From Candidatus Aminicenantota bacterium (GTDB lineage: Bacteria; Acidobacteriota; Aminicenantia; UBA2199): 6,102 bases of DNA. Of this stretch, positions 5,780 through 6,102 are shown one piece after another (positions within the stretch are counted from its first letter, which is position 1; every line of letters starts with the position of its first letter). Where the stretch lies: contig JAUWNT010000124.1 of the NCBI GenBank assembly GCA_030612495.1, positions 1 through 6,102 of the forward strand, read 5' to 3'. The position numbers were made by a program, and so were the translations under genes. Below the pieces are notes generated by a model that was not told where the DNA came from, did not search any database, and saw only the letters and a program-made list of their open reading frames with translations.

Positions 5780-6102
5780 TTATGGCGATATCGAATTCAA
5801 CCGCCTTATTGAAAAAATCCCTCCCGTTAAACCTGTCTTATGTATCCGCCTATCCTTCTTTAATATTACTGTGCCTCCAAACATAGCATATGATGACTTT
5901 ATAAAATCTTTTGAACCTAAAACCAAAACATCTGTAAAATAACGTATACGATACCTGAATAAATCAGCTTGTCCTATCTTAAATTGCCTCTCAATCTCCT
6001 GTCTTATTATCTCTGCTGTTATCTTACCTTTTGGATGCTTCGCTACCGCTCCTTTATTGTAAAGAACTTCTCTATTTCTTAAAATATCTGTCAATCTATT
6101 CT
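5780..6102 (-). CDS. REP-associated tyrosine transposase (Y1/RAYT family), C-terminal part
   Basis: The frame is open to the right window edge, giving the last 106 residues before a TAA at 5782-5780. An internal TTG at 6094 could be misread as a start; the open frame upstream makes a longer gene more likely. The visible part resembles the C-terminal region of RAYT/Y1 transposases: a short linker with a helix (KITAEIIRQEIERQFKIG), the family-typical block RYRIRYFTDVLVLGSKDFI, a basic stretch and a GLTGGIFSIRRL ending, comparable to the GxxxLRDL-type ends of the family. The HUH motif and catalytic tyrosine of the Y1 domain would lie outside the window, so activity cannot be judged. These enzymes are thought to move REP-type palindromes as single strands. 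A REP-like inverted repeat lies about 240 bases downstream. Assignment rests on recognition of the C-terminal pattern only. Confidence 0.72.
   Translation of the reverse strand, partial: NRLTDILRNREVLYNKGAVAKHPKGKITAEIIRQEIERQFKIGQADLFRYRIRYFTDVLVLGSKDFIKSSYAMFGGTVILKKDRRIHKTGLTGGIFSIRRLNSISP

Overview
This 6.1 kb window is AT-rich bacterial DNA (about 30% GC by eye) in which every supported gene lies on the minus strand, so transcription runs from right to left. The content is that of a diderm (LPS-bearing) bacterium: heptose activation, heptosyl transfer, O-antigen ligation, the LPS-export ATPase and sigma-54. The taxon cannot be fixed. Low GC, a divergent sigma-54 N-terminus and a REP-type transposase would fit an uncultured or deep-branching diderm lineage, but that is inference only.

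Layout from right to left. (1) 6102-5780: the C-terminal third of a REP-associated (Y1/RAYT-type) transposase, cut by the window edge. (2) 5779-5471: a 309-nt gene-free AT-rich spacer with a terminator-like hairpin, a GGGGACAGG-type inverted repeat and a strong housekeeping promoter whose -35 box lies in one arm of that repeat. (3) 5470-2066: a likely operon of a Trm112-family zinc-ribbon protein, a GT9 heptosyltransferase (WaaF-like), an O-antigen-ligase-type membrane protein and the heptose-7-phosphate kinase RfaE1; the last three overlap end to end. (4) 2065-1967: a 99-nt spacer with a weak terminator-like element and a near-perfect sigma-70 promoter (TTGACA-17-TAGAAT). (5) 1966-1: lptB followed with no gap (TAG|ATG) by rpoN, which runs off the left edge after 416 codons.

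How the genes fit together. RfaE1 phosphorylates heptose-7-phosphate on the way to ADP-heptose. The GT9 enzyme would add heptose from ADP-heptose to the inner core. The ligase-like protein would join polysaccharide to lipid A-core at the periplasmic face of the inner membrane. LptB powers delivery of finished LPS to the outer membrane. lptB-rpoN is a widely conserved pair, but lptC and lptA, which often precede lptB, are absent here; an LPS-core operon sits there instead.

I see no clearly new biological system. The best second-look items are a sigma-54 whose Region I has lost nearly all its glutamines, a promoter apparently built into a transposase-associated repeat, an 18-bp in-frame tandem duplication in the ligase gene, and an A9 tract in the glycosyltransferase gene.
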